DNA from: Rhodanobacter sp. DHB23
GTDB lineage: Bacteria > Pseudomonadota > Gammaproteobacteria > Xanthomonadales > Rhodanobacteraceae
Reading direction: 5' to 3'
NCBI RefSeq assembly: GCF_014842975.1
Contig: NZ_JACYXK010000011.1
Location: 1 to 45,301, forward strand
DNA length: 45,301 nt
The position numbers were made by a program, and so were the translations under genes. The notes beneath the pieces were generated by a model. That model was not told the origin of the DNA. It made no database searches and saw nothing but the letters and a program-made list of their open reading frames with translations. Every line of letters begins with the position of its first letter. Within the stretch, counting starts at the first letter, position 1. Shown here piece by piece: positions 25,111 through 35,494 of the stretch.

Positions 25111-26622
25111 ATGACTTCCATCTCCAGCGTCGGGTCCACCACGGCGGGTACCTATACCGGCAGCACCGGTGCCAGCAGCGGTACGAGCGGCGGTAGCTAC
25201 GCCAGCTCCGGCAACTACGCCGGCAGTAGCGGCTCCAGCAGCGGCAGTTACAGCAGTGCGGGCAGCACAGCCATCCTCAGCTCGCTGGGCGTGGGTTCAG
25301 GGCTGGACGTGAACTCGATCATCAACGCGCTGGTGAACGCCAAGGCCGCCGGCCCAAAACAACAGATCAGCAACCAGACCACGCAGCTGCAATCGCAGGA
25401 GGCGGGGCTGACCGCGCTCAGCAGCGCGCTCAGCTCCATGCAGGATGCGCTCACCACGCTGGGCAGCGTCACCACCTATACAACCTACGATTCCACACTC
25501 AGCAACACCGCTGTGGGCAACGTCACCACCCAGTCCAGTGCGCAGCCCGGTACCTATAGCGTGGTGGTGAACAGTCTCGCTACCGCGCAGAAGAGCGTCA
25601 GCAGTGCCTATGCCTCGGGCGCCGCGGTGGGCGCCGGAACTTTGACGGTGACCGTCGGCGGCAACGCGATGAACATCGCGGTTGGCGCGGGCGACTCGCT
25701 TGGCACCCTTGCTTCGGCAATCAACGGCTCCAGCAGCAACCCGGGCGTGCAGGCTACCGTGGTCAGCGGCACCAATGGCCAGCAATTGTTGTTGACCTCC
25801 ACCAGTACCGGCGTGGCCAACGCCTTCACCGTGACCGCCAGTTCCGACAGCAGTAGTGGCCTGAGCAGCCTTGCCTCCGCACTGAACACGCCGAGCAGCG
25901 CGGCCAGCGACGCCAGCCTGAGCATCGACGGCATCGCCGTGACCAGCGCCAGCAACACGGTGAGCAGCGCGTTGCCGGGCGTCACGCTCAGCCTTGCGGC
26001 GACCGGCAGCACCACCTTGACGGTGGCGCAGGATCCCACCGCGATCACCACGGCGGTCAACAATTTCGTTTCCGCCTACAACAGCTATGCCTCCACGGTC
26101 AGTTCGCTGAACAGCTATGACCCGACCACGCAGCAGGCTGGCGTGTTGCTGGGCGACTCCACGCTGATGTCGATCCAGCGCCAGGTCAACAGCATCCTGA
26201 GCGGCGGTGTGGCGGGCAACAGCATCGGTTCGCTGGCGGCGCTGGGCGTCACGCGCAATGCCGACGGCACGCTCAGCGTGGACAGCAACCAGTTGAGCAG
26301 CCAGATCCAGAGCAACCCGAGCGCGGTGCAGAACCTGTTCGCCGGCACCAACGGTTACGCCACCACGCTGGGCAATGCGCTGACCAGCTTCAGCGGCAGC
26401 GGCGGCATCATCGCCACGCGTGTCAGCAGCATCCAGTCACAGCTCACCAACCTGAGCCAGGAGCAGACGGCGCTCACCGCGCGCATGACCGCCTACGCGA
26501 CCCAACTGCGCCAGCAATACACCGCGTTGGATACGCTGATGTCCACGCTCAAGAACACCAGCAGCTCCATCACCACGTCGCTGAATGCGCTGCTGAACAA
26601 CAACTCTTCTACGAACGGCTGA
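25111..26622 (+). CDS. fliD: FliD, filament cap
   Basis: A 503-residue cap protein. The core D0 sequence LSSLGVGSGLDVNSIINALV begins only at about residue 56, after a Ser/Gly/Thr/Tyr-rich N-terminal extension. The C-terminal FliD domain includes LSQEQTALTARMTAYATQLR and QYTALDTLMSTLKNTSSSIT. The cap promotes flagellin folding at the filament tip. An AAGGAACA ribosome site supports the ATG at 25111. Inner ATG or GTG starts immediately before residue 56 are not evident, so the extension is probably real. Confidence 0.94.
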   Translation: MTSISSVGSTTAGTYTGSTGASSGTSGGSYASSGNYAGSSGSSSGSYSSAGSTAILSSLGVGSGLDVNSIINALVNAKAAGPKQQISNQTTQLQSQEAGLTALSSALSSMQDALTTLGSVTTYTTYDSTLSNTAVGNVTTQSSAQPGTYSVVVNSLATAQKSVSSAYASGAAVGAGTLTVTVGGNAMNIAVGAGDSLGTLASAINGSSSNPGVQATVVSGTNGQQLLLTSTSTGVANAFTVTASSDSSSGLSSLASALNTPSSAASDASLSIDGIAVTSASNTVSSALPGVTLSLAATGSTTLTVAQDPTAITTAVNNFVSAYNSYASTVSSLNSYDPTTQQAGVLLGDSTLMSIQRQVNSILSGGVAGNSIGSLAALGVTRNADGTLSVDSNQLSSQIQSNPSAVQNLFAGTNGYATTLGNALTSFSGSGGIIATRVSSIQSQLTNLSQEQTALTARMTAYATQLRQQYTALDTLMSTLKNTSSSITTSLNALLNNNSSTNG

Positions 26623-26635
26623 CGGAGGTCGTCCC

Positions 26636-27058
26636 GTGACGAATGCCTACATGCGCCAGGCCAGCGCGCTGTACCAGCAGACCGGCCTTGCCGGCCGGGT
26701 GGAAAGCGCCGACCCGCACCAGTTGATCGCCCTGCTGCTGGATGGCGCGATCGAACGCATCGCGCAGGCGCGCGGGCATCTGCGCCGCGGCGACGTGTCC
26801 GCCAAGGGCGCCGCCGTCACCAAGGCGGTGGCCATCGTGGGCGAGCTGCGCGTCAGCCTGGACCACAAGGCCGGCGGTGAAGTGGCGCAGCGACTGGACT
26901 CGCTCTACGACTACATCACCCGCCGCCTGCTGTTCGCGCAATTGAACAACGACGAGGATGCGCTGGCCGAATGCATGGACCTGCTGGAACCGGTGCGCAG
27001 GGGTTGGAACGGCATTCGCGACAGCTACCTCGCCAGCCGCGCCGGAAACGCCGCATGA
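26636..27058 (+). CDS. fliS: FliS, flagellin export chaperone
   Basis: A 140-residue four-helix protein. Motifs include SADPHQLIALLLDGAIERIA (residues about 22-41) and the C-terminal ISLDH-type region (LRVSLDHKAGGEVAQRLDSL) followed by LYDYITRRLLFAQLNNDEDA. FliS binds the C-terminal D0 of flagellin and prevents premature polymerisation. The start is a GTG with a GGAGG site seven bases before it. It follows fliD by 13 bases and overlaps fliT by four. Confidence 0.94.
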   Translation: MTNAYMRQASALYQQTGLAGRVESADPHQLIALLLDGAIERIAQARGHLRRGDVSAKGAAVTKAVAIVGELRVSLDHKAGGEVAQRLDSLYDYITRRLLFAQLNNDEDALAECMDLLEPVRRGWNGIRDSYLASRAGNAA

Positions 27059-27351
27059 GCGAAGGCCATGCCTCGCTGGAACGAGCGCTTGAGGTCAGCA
27101 ATGCCATGCTGGCCGCCGCGCGCGAGGGCCAGTGGGACAGTTTGCCCAGGATGGAAGTGGAGCGCGCGCCCTTGCTTCGCGCCAGCCATCCGCGCGACGA
27201 CCGCAGCCGCGAATTGCTGCAGCAATTGCTGGCGTGCAACGAGGAAATGCTGGGCCTGGCCGCCCGCGCGCGCGCGCAGATCGCCGACACCTTGAGCCGG
27301 CACGGCTACGCGCATCGGGCCTTGAACACGTACGTTGGCCTGGGCCGCTGA
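27055..27351 (+). CDS. fliT: FliT-like flagellar chaperone
   Basis: A 98-residue, mostly helical protein with the FliT-type pattern of a central MEVERAPLLRASHP segment and a C-terminal LLACNEEMLGLAARARAQIA helix. In its family it chaperones FliD. Sequence similarity in FliT is low in general, so the call rests strongly on size, helicity and position directly after fliS, with an ATGA overlap. The longer in-frame reading from 26971 lies inside fliS and is rejected. Confidence 0.8.
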   Translation: MSEGHASLERALEVSNAMLAAAREGQWDSLPRMEVERAPLLRASHPRDDRSRELLQQLLACNEEMLGLAARARAQIADTLSRHGYAHRALNTYVGLGR

Positions 27352-27447
27352 CCCCGGTACGGACGGGGCGCTTGATTGGCGGGCTTCCGGCGGGCATCTT
27401 GCTGCAGCGACAGAACGGCTTGTCGACCCTACCAAGGCGTAACCATC

Positions 27448-28002
27448 ATGACTGCCAGCAGCTGGGAAGAATTCGAGCAACGCCTGAGCAGCGAAGAGAT
27501 CCTGCACGTCGACTGCGTGCCGTTGGCCTGGCCGCCGTCGCCGGAGCAGTTGCAGCGCCTGGCCGAGCGCAACGCGAATACCCTGGCCACCCTGGATGCG
27601 TTGGAAGAACGTCGCCTGGACCTCGGCGACGACGACAACCCGCTGATGCAGGAAATGTTGCGCATGGATGCCAAGCTCACCGCGCTGGTGGAGATAGTGA
27701 ACCAGATGCTGGCACCCGGTGCTTCGCTGCCTTCGCGGCAGGCGTTGCGCTTCAATGCCATCGGCGCCGTCTTGCCATCCGCATTGTTGCCTTCGGGCGA
27801 AGGCCTGTTGTTGCGCCTGCGCTTTGACGCCTGCCGCAGCCTTCCGCTGGAACTGGCGGGTCGCCCTTCACGCAAAATCGACGAAAGTCGAAGCTACGTG
27901 GAATTCGTGAAGCAGAACGACGCGACGAGTGACGCCATCGAGCGACTCGTATTTCGTCACCACCGACGCAAAGTGGCAGGTGCGCGTCAACAACTCGGCT
28001 GA
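27448..28002 (+). CDS. PilZ-like protein of the flagellar cluster
   Basis: A 184-residue protein. The first 95 or so residues are helical (EQLQRLAERNANTLATLDAL, then LMQEMLRMDAKLTALVEIVN). The C-terminal 90 have the beta-barrel pattern of a PilZ domain (LLPSGEGLLLRLRFDACRSL). The c-di-GMP-binding RxxxR and (D/N)xSxxG motifs are not evident, so this resembles the non-canonical PilZ proteins of xanthomonads and may not bind c-di-GMP. It lies 96 bases after fliT and before fleQ, a position a PilZ gene also occupies in Xanthomonas. I chose the ATG at 27448; an upstream ATG in frame lies outside the conserved part. Confidence 0.75.
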   Translation: MTASSWEEFEQRLSSEEILHVDCVPLAWPPSPEQLQRLAERNANTLATLDALEERRLDLGDDDNPLMQEMLRMDAKLTALVEIVNQMLAPGASLPSRQALRFNAIGAVLPSALLPSGEGLLLRLRFDACRSLPLELAGRPSRKIDESRSYVEFVKQNDATSDAIERLVFRHHRRKVAGARQQLG

Positions 28003-28370
28003 GTGGCGATGACTAACGTCACCAATAGTGTGATTGTCATCACGAAATGACGGATCGCGTGTAGGTTTTTTCGACACGCGTCATACGACTTCGGTTGTCC
28101 GCGTCACGCTTGTGGCGGTTTGTCGAAACCTTTCCACATCATGCGTTTGCGCCGAACGGCTGCGCATGTGGCAAGCGGCCCTACACGATATTTTGACGTC
28201 GCGCGACGGATTGTTGTCGTGTCCTTCCATGTAGTTGGCCTCTTTGATGCTTCCCACTCGGCGTGCCCGCGATGGAACGCCGACACTTGAAGAGATCCGC
28301 GCCACCCCGCAGGAAGACGAGGGAACGCATGGTGGGTTTTTATAGATGTTGGAATTAAGGACCAGGGGTC
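28003..28370. other. fleQ upstream region
   Basis: These 368 bases hold no gene that I can support and are richer in A and T than their surroundings. They contain a CRP-like site at 28029-28044 and a possible stem CGCGTGT-N11-ACACGCG at 28056-28080. A TATAGA lies at 28341-28346, 25 bases before fleQ, but without a convincing -35 box. No sigma-54 or FliA promoter was found, as expected for a master regulator. Confidence 0.55.
28029..28044 (+). promoter_or_regulatory. candidate CRP/Vfr/Clp-family site upstream of fleQ
   Basis: TGTGATTGTCATCACG fits the CRP-family consensus TGTGA-N6-TCACA at 9 of 10 fixed positions. In Pseudomonas aeruginosa the CRP homologue Vfr acts on fleQ; Xanthomonas has the homologue Clp. 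The site is 327 bases before the fleQ ATG and 27 bases after the PilZ gene, so it could also act on something else. Confidence 0.5.
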
Positions 28371-29795
<1,425 letters not shown>

Positions 29796-29822
29796 GCGCT
29801 GCTGCGCCGCCGGCGCGGTACG

Positions 29823-29837
29823 TGGCACGGCTCGTGC
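29823..29837 (+). promoter_or_regulatory. sigma-54 promoter of the fliE operon
   Basis: Reads TGGCACGGCTCGTGC; the -24 box is perfect and the -12 box differs by one base (GTGC for TTGC). It is 66 bases upstream of the fliE ATG and should drive fliEFGHIJK. Confidence 0.8.
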
Positions 29838-29903
29838 ATTTGCCATGTTGGAACCCGTCTCGCGACGGGATTCCGTCTCCCTCCAGCGGCATGGATCCAC
29901 GCC

Positions 29904-30236
29904 ATGAGCACGATCGACGTCAACAACCTGCTTGCCCAGATGCGCCAGATGACGGCGCAGGTGCGCATGCCGGAAACCGCCGTGCAGGCGGTGCAACCCA
30001 GTGGTGGTGGCCCCGGGGATTTCTCCGCGCTGCTCAAGCAGGGCATCGCCGCCGTGGGCAACAGCCAGATGGAGGCGGGGCGCATGGCAGCGAGCTACGA
30101 ACGCGGCGATCCGGGTGCCGACCTCGGCCGCACCATGGTCGCGCTGCAGAAGGCCGACCTCTCGCTGCGCACTGCGGTCTCGGTGCAAAGCAAGCTGGTC
30201 TCGGCCTACCAAGACATCATGAACATGTCGTTCTGA
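29904..30236 (+). CDS. fliE: FliE, MS-ring to rod adapter
   Basis: A 110-residue protein with the FliE C-terminal signature MVALQKADLSLRTAVSVQSK and LVSAYQDIMNMSF. The N-terminus (STIDVNNLLAQMRQM) is also typical. FliE links the FliF ring to the proximal rod and is an early export substrate. It follows the sigma-54 promoter as first gene of the basal-body operon. Confidence 0.96.
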   Translation: MSTIDVNNLLAQMRQMTAQVRMPETAVQAVQPSGGGPGDFSALLKQGIAAVGNSQMEAGRMAASYERGDPGADLGRTMVALQKADLSLRTAVSVQSKLVSAYQDIMNMSF

Positions 30237-30277
30237 CGTTGCCTCGACCACCGACAGCCTGACAGACGAGCAGAAGC

Positions 30278-32017
30278 ATGGCCGACAACGCCATCGCGAC
30301 GACCGACAGCAACAGCTCCGGCGTGCGCCTGGATTCCCTCAAGCAGATCACCCGCAACCCTGCGGCGCGCCAGCTCGTGCTGCTGGTGGCGGTGGCGGCG
30401 GCGGTGGCGCTGGGCGTGGCGGTGGTGCTGTGGTCGCGCGGCCCGAACTACGGCCTGCTGTACGCGGGGCTGGACCAGAAGGACGCCGCCGCGATCACCC
30501 AGGAGCTGCAGGCCGCCAACGTCGCGTACAAGGTGAGTGACGATGGCTCCTCGATCATGGCGCCGGCCTCCGACCTCGGCGCCATGCGCCTGCGGCTGGC
30601 GGCGAAGGGACTGCCACAGGGAAGCGCCGCGATCAACGCGCAGGCGAACAACGACTCGCCGTTCGGCATGAGCGACCTCGCCGAACGCACGCATTACCAG
30701 CAGATGCTGGAGAACGACCTGGGCTCCACCATCGCCTCGCTGCAATCGGTGCGCGCCGCGCGCGTGCACCTGGCGCTGCCCAAGCCTTCGCCCTTTATCC
30801 GCGACAACCACGAGGCCAGTGCCTCGGTGCTGCTCACGCTGTACCAGGGCCGCTCGCTCGACCCCGGGCAGGTGGCGGCGATCGTGCATCTGGTGGCGTC
30901 CAGCGTGCCCGGCCTCGATCCCGGCCAGGTCTCGGTGGTCGACCAGCAGGGCCAGTTGCTCACCAGCAACAGCGTGGACGCCGCGGGTGCGGCGGGCGAC
31001 AGCCGCCTGCGCCTGGCCACGCGCATCGAGAACACCTATGCCCAGCGCATCGAGGAATTGCTGACGCCGCTGGTCGGTCCTGGCCGGGTGCATGCGCAGG
31101 TCAACGCAGACCTCGATTTCAGCCAGAGCGAGAAGGCCACCGAGACCTACAACCCGGACAACCCGGCGCTGCGCAGCGAACAGGTCAGCAGCGAGCAGCA
31201 CACCGGCGGCGATGCCAGCAACGGCATCCCCGGCGCGCTCAGCAACCAGCCGCCGGCGACCGTGGCGCAACCCACTGCCGCGCGTCCCAATGCCGGCACC
31301 GCGGCCACGCCAGGCAGCGCCACGGCCTCGGCGAGTCGCGACAGCTCCAGTTCCAGCAGCGCCACGCGCAATTTCGAACTGGACCGCACCATCAGCCACG
31401 TCAGCGATCCCGCCGGCCGGCTGGCCCGCCTCACCGTGGCGGTGGTGGTGGACAACAAGGTGCTGGGTGGCGGCGCCCCCGCCGCGAACGGCGCCAAGGC
31501 CGCGCCGAAGAGCGTGCCGTTCACGCCGCAGGAACTGCAGCACCTCACCGACCTGGTGAAGAATTCCGTGGGCTTCGACGCCACGCGCGGCGACACCGTC
31601 AGCGTGGTCAACCAGGCCTTCCACGACATCGCCACGCCGGACAACGGGCCGTCGATTCCGTTCTGGGACCGCCCCGGCATGCTGGACCTCATCAAGCAGG
31701 GCGTCGGCGTGCTGATCGCGCTGCTGGTGGCGTTCGGCCTGCTGCGCCCGCTGCTCAAGGGCCTGTTGCGCGGCACGCCGGCGAGGGTGGAGGCTGCCGC
31801 CTTGCCGAGGCCGATGCCGACGGTGTCCGTGCGCGTGGGCGACGACGGCCAGGCGGCGGGGCCGGGCCAGCAACAGCAGCCGGCGCACGCGCGCCTCGAC
31901 GTGACGCCGACGCAGGCCTACGAGCAGCGCGTCGGCCATGCCCGTCGCATGGTGGGCGAAAACTCCAAGCAAGTGGCGCAGGTGGTCAGGAACTGGGTGA
32001 ACGAAGATGGCAACTAA
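30278..32017 (+). CDS. fliF: FliF, MS-ring protein
   Basis: A 579-residue inner-membrane ring protein. The N-terminal membrane segment is LVLLVAVAAAVALGVAVVLW at about residues 31-50, and the second is GVGVLIALLVAFGLLRPLL near residue 475. The ring-building motifs include YAGLDQKDAAAITQELQAAN and ARVHLALPKPSPFIRDN. The cytoplasmic C-terminus (VVRNWVNEDGN) binds FliG. A Ser/Ala/Thr/Pro-rich loop lies at about 310-365. It overlaps fliG by 11 bases. Confidence 0.97.
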   Translation: MADNAIATTDSNSSGVRLDSLKQITRNPAARQLVLLVAVAAAVALGVAVVLWSRGPNYGLLYAGLDQKDAAAITQELQAANVAYKVSDDGSSIMAPASDLGAMRLRLAAKGLPQGSAAINAQANNDSPFGMSDLAERTHYQQMLENDLGSTIASLQSVRAARVHLALPKPSPFIRDNHEASASVLLTLYQGRSLDPGQVAAIVHLVASSVPGLDPGQVSVVDQQGQLLTSNSVDAAGAAGDSRLRLATRIENTYAQRIEELLTPLVGPGRVHAQVNADLDFSQSEKATETYNPDNPALRSEQVSSEQHTGGDASNGIPGALSNQPPATVAQPTAARPNAGTAATPGSATASASRDSSSSSSATRNFELDRTISHVSDPAGRLARLTVAVVVDNKVLGGGAPAANGAKAAPKSVPFTPQELQHLTDLVKNSVGFDATRGDTVSVVNQAFHDIATPDNGPSIPFWDRPGMLDLIKQGVGVLIALLVAFGLLRPLLKGLLRGTPARVEAAALPRPMPTVSVRVGDDGQAAGPGQQQQPAHARLDVTPTQAYEQRVGHARRMVGENSKQVAQVVRNWVNEDGN

Positions 32018-33026
32018 CCGCTCCGATCCCGCCATCACCGGCGCGCAGCGCGCGGCGATCCTGTTGCTCACGCTTGGCGAGCAGGACGCGGCCGAAGTGC
32101 TGAAGCACCTGAGCGCGCGCGACGTGCAGGCCGTGGGCACCGCGATGGCGGGACTGTCCAGCGTGTCGCGCGAGCAGGTCGAACACGTGCTCGACAAGCT
32201 CGACGAGGACATGGGCCGGCAGACCTCGCTAGGCGTGGGCACCGAGGAGTACATCCGCAAGATCCTCACCAACGCGCTGGGCGAGACCAAGGCCGGCGGC
32301 CTGATCGACCGCATCCTGCTCGGCCGCAGCAGCAAGGGCCTGGAATCGCTGAAGTGGATGGAAAGCCGCGCGATCGCCGAGATGATCAACCAGGAGCACC
32401 CGCAGATCATCGCGCTGGTGCTGGCGCACCTGGAGCCGGACCAGGCGGCCGAGGTGATCGGCTACCTGCCGCCGCGCACGCGCAGCGACGCGGTGATGCG
32501 CATCGCCACGCTCGACGGCGTGCAGCCGCATGCGCTGAACGAGCTGGACGAGATCATGGAACGCCAGTTCAACGGCAACACCAAGAAGCTCAAGTCCGCC
32601 AACGTGGGCGGCCTGAAGGCGGCCGCCAACATCCTCAACGCGATGGACAGCAGCCGCGAAGCCGAGCTGATGACGGCCATCCGCGGCCAGGACAGCGCGC
32701 TGGGCGGGAAGATCGAGGACCTGATGTTCGTGTTCGAGGACCTCGCCGACCTGGACGACCGCGGCATGCAGACCCTGCTGCGCGAAGTGCCCTCGGGCAT
32801 CCTGATCACGGCGCTGAAGGGCGCCGAGCCCGGGATACGCGAGAAGATCTTCTCCAACATGTCCAAGCGCGCCGCCGACATGATGCGCGACGACCTCGAG
32901 GTGAAGGGGCCGGTGCGCCTGAGCGAAGTCGATGCCGCCCAGAAGGAAGTGCTGGCCGCGGCCAGGAAGCTGGCCGACGCCGGCCAGATCAACCTGAGCA
33001 GCGGCGGCGGGGATGAGTACGTCTGA
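32007..33026 (+). CDS. fliG: FliG, rotor/switch protein
   Basis: A 339-residue switch protein with the FliF-binding N-domain (AILLLTLGEQDAAEVLKHLS), the middle EHPQ motif (NQEHPQIIALVLAHLEPDQA) and the C-terminal torque domain with its charged helix (FVFEDLADLDDRGMQTLLRE). It transmits torque from the stator to the MS ring and responds to FliM. It shares one base with fliH. Confidence 0.97.
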   Translation: MATNRSDPAITGAQRAAILLLTLGEQDAAEVLKHLSARDVQAVGTAMAGLSSVSREQVEHVLDKLDEDMGRQTSLGVGTEEYIRKILTNALGETKAGGLIDRILLGRSSKGLESLKWMESRAIAEMINQEHPQIIALVLAHLEPDQAAEVIGYLPPRTRSDAVMRIATLDGVQPHALNELDEIMERQFNGNTKKLKSANVGGLKAAANILNAMDSSREAELMTAIRGQDSALGGKIEDLMFVFEDLADLDDRGMQTLLREVPSGILITALKGAEPGIREKIFSNMSKRAADMMRDDLEVKGPVRLSEVDAAQKEVLAAARKLADAGQINLSSGGGDEYV

Positions 33027-33658
33027 TGGTCGCCATGATCCACGATGCCAAGGCGGAATTCCGGCGCTGGGAGATGCCGAGCTTCGATGCCGCACCTGAA
33101 CCCGAGGCGGCCGCCGAGGAGGCGCCGCCGCAGCCCACCGTGCGCGACCTGGAAGCGCTGGAGCAACAGGCGCGCGACGAAGGCCGCCTCGCCGGGCTGG
33201 CCGAAGGCCGTGCTGCGGCACGGCAGGAGCTCTGCCAGCGCGTGGCGCAATTCGATGCCGTGTGCGTGGCGGCGACGCGCCCGCTGCAGGCGCTCGACGA
33301 ACAGGTGGTGCAGGAGCTGACGCGGCTGGCGATGGTGGTGGCCAGCCGGGTGATCGCGCGCGAGCTGCAGCTGTCCCCCGAACTCATCGCGCGCGCCGTG
33401 CGCGAGGCGGCCAATGCGCTGCCGGCGGCGACCCGCGAACTGCGCGTGCACCTGCATCCGCTGGACCTGGCCCTGCTGCAGAGCATGGGCTCGGCCGAGA
33501 GCCACTGGCAGCTGCTGGCCGATCCCGGGCTGGAGCGCGGCGACTGCCGGCTGGAAAGCGAACACTCGCGGCTGGATGCACGGGTGGAAACCCGACTCGC
33601 CGCGATGGTCGATGCCGTGCTCGGCGAAGCCGCGGAGCCGGCAGGCGGCGCCGCATGA
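33026..33658 (+). CDS. fliH: FliH, regulator of the export ATPase
   Basis: A 210-residue protein with an acidic, Glu/Ala/Pro-rich N-terminus, a central Ala-rich helical region with GxxxG-like repeats ([20 protein letters not shown]) and a conserved C-terminal domain ([11 protein letters not shown]-like [32 protein letters not shown]). FliH dimers bind the FliI ATPase and dock it at the export gate. The start shares a base with the fliG stop; an alternative ATG three codons later is possible. Confidence 0.94.
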   Translation: MVAMIHDAKAEFRRWEMPSFDAAPEPEAAAEEAPPQPTVRDLEALEQQARDEGRLAGLAEGRAAARQELCQRVAQFDAVCVAATRPLQALDEQVVQELTRLAMVVASRVIARELQLSPELIARAVREAANALPAATRELRVHLHPLDLALLQSMGSAESHWQLLADPGLERGDCRLESEHSRLDARVETRLAAMVDAVLGEAAEPAGGAA

Positions 33659-35022
33659 GCGCCGCCGTCGATCCTGCCGCGTGCAACGAGGGCTGGCGAC
33701 GGAAGATCGCGCGGCAGACCGCGCGCGCCGAGGCCGCGCATACCCTGACGGTGGAGGGCAGCCTGCGCCGCGTGGTCGGCCTGACCCTGGAAGCCGAAGG
33801 CTGCGAGGCCGCCCTGGGCGCGCGTTGCCTGGTCGATGCCGCCGATGGCGACAAGCTGGAAACCGAAGTGGTCGGCTTTGCCGACGAACGCCTGCTGCTG
33901 ATGCCGGTGGACGACATGCGCGGCGTGTTGCCGAATGCGCGTGTGCGCCCCTTCGTGCGCAGCGGCGGCCTGCCGGTGGGCCTGCACCTGCTGGGCCGCG
34001 TGGTGGGTGCCGACGGCCTGCCGCTGGACGGCCATGGGCCGCTCGACGTCGACGAACACGCCGCGCTCAAGCGCGAACCCATCAACCCGATGGCGCGCAA
34101 GCCCATCGACGCGCCGCTGGACGTGGGCGTGCGTGCGATCAACGCCCTGCTCACCGTGGGCCGCGGCCAGCGCCTGGGCCTGTTCGCCGGTTCCGGCGTG
34201 GGCAAGTCCACCCTGCTCGGCATGATGACCCGCTACACCAACGCCGACGTGGTGGTGGTGGGCCTGATCGGCGAACGCGGCCGCGAGGTGAAGGAGTTCG
34301 TCGAGCACACCCTGGGCGAGGAAGGTCGCCGCCGCGCGGTGATCGTGGCCGCGCCCGCCGACGCGCCGCCGTTGAAGCGCCTGCGCGGCGCGCAGTACGC
34401 CACCGCCATCGCCGAATGGTTCCGCGACCGCGGCATGCGCGTGCTGCTGCTGATGGATTCACTGACCCGCTACGCGCAGGCCCAGCGCGAGATCGCGCTG
34501 GCGATCGGCGAACCGCCGGCCACCAAGGGTTACCCGCCGTCCGTGTTCGCGATGATGCCGGCGCTGGTCGAGCGCGCGGGCAACGATGCCGAGGGCAAGG
34601 GCTCGATCACCGCGTTCTACACCGTGCTCACCGAGGGCGACGACTACCGCCACGACCCGATCGCCGACGCCGCGCGCGCGATCCTCGACGGCCACATCGT
34701 GCTTTCGCGCGACCTGGCCGAGGCCGGCCATTACCCGGCGATCGACATCGAAGCCTCGATCAGCCGCGTGATGCCGCAGGTGGCGTCGCGCGAGCACCTG
34801 CAGGCGGCGCAGCGTTTCCGCCGGGTCTACTCGGCGTACCGCCAGCAACGCGACCTGATCGCGGTGGGCGCCTACCAGCGGGGTTCCGACCCGCAGGTGG
34901 ACCAGGCCATCGAGATGTGGCCGCAATTGCGCGACTTCCTGCAGCAGGAGGTCCATGAGCCGGTGACGCTGGCCGAAGCCATCGAGCGGCTGGCCATGAT
35001 TGCCGAGCGGGTGGTCGCATGA
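33655..35022 (+). CDS. fliI: FliI, flagellar export ATPase
   Basis: A 455-residue ATPase related to the F1 beta subunit. Walker A is AGSGVGKS at about residues 178-185; Walker B is [20 protein letters not shown]. The [10 protein letters not shown] motif is also present. It separates substrates from chaperones and energises export together with proton motive force. I chose the ATG at 33655 because it overlaps the fliH stop (ATGA); longer in-frame readings lie within fliH. Its stop overlaps fliJ. Confidence 0.97.
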   Translation: MSAAVDPAACNEGWRRKIARQTARAEAAHTLTVEGSLRRVVGLTLEAEGCEAALGARCLVDAADGDKLETEVVGFADERLLLMPVDDMRGVLPNARVRPFVRSGGLPVGLHLLGRVVGADGLPLDGHGPLDVDEHAALKREPINPMARKPIDAPLDVGVRAINALLTVGRGQRLGLFAGSGVGKSTLLGMMTRYTNADVVVVGLIGERGREVKEFVEHTLGEEGRRRAVIVAAPADAPPLKRLRGAQYATAIAEWFRDRGMRVLLLMDSLTRYAQAQREIALAIGEPPATKGYPPSVFAMMPALVERAGNDAEGKGSITAFYTVLTEGDDYRHDPIADAARAILDGHIVLSRDLAEAGHYPAIDIEASISRVMPQVASREHLQAAQRFRRVYSAYRQQRDLIAVGAYQRGSDPQVDQAIEMWPQLRDFLQQEVHEPVTLAEAIERLAMIAERVVA

Positions 35023-35444
35023 CGCCGCGTTCCGAACGCCTGCAACCGGCCGCGGACCAGGCCCGCCAGAAGGCCGAGGATGCGCTGGGGAAATTCGCCG
35101 CGCAGCAGCAGGCGCTGGCCAAGGCCGAGCAGCAGCTCGAGGAGCTCGAGCGCTACCGGCGCGAATACGCCGGCGTGGGCGAAGGCGCGGTCAGCGTCAG
35201 CGCGCTGCTCAACCGCCAGCAGTTCGTCGCGCGCATCGACCAGGCGATTGCCCAGCAGGTCGCCGAGGTGGGCCGCCAGCGGCGTCGGCTGGACCAGATG
35301 CGCGACCACTGGAAGAAGGCGCATGCGCGCGAAAGCGCGCTGGACAGCGTGATCGCGCAGCACCAGGAACACGAACGCCGCGCCGAGGACCGGCGCGAGC
35401 AGGCCGAGATCGACGAACGCATGCAGCACCGGCGGCCGCGCTGA
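35019..35444 (+). CDS. fliJ: FliJ, export ATPase central stalk
   Basis: A 141-residue, almost entirely helical coiled-coil protein rich in Gln, Arg, Glu and Ala (for example [20 protein letters not shown], then [20 protein letters not shown]). FliJ sits in the FliI ring like the gamma subunit of F1. It overlaps fliI by four bases. Identification rests on size, coiled-coil pattern and position between fliI and fliK. Confidence 0.92.
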   Translation: MTPRSERLQPAADQARQKAEDALGKFAAQQQALAKAEQQLEELERYRREYAGVGEGAVSVSALLNRQQFVARIDQAIAQQVAEVGRQRRRLDQMRDHWKKAHARESALDSVIAQHQEHERRAEDRREQAEIDERMQHRRPR

Positions 35445-35494
35445 CGCGCCTTGCGCGATCCCGCACCCGCCTCCGGCAGAGGAGACCTTGCATC

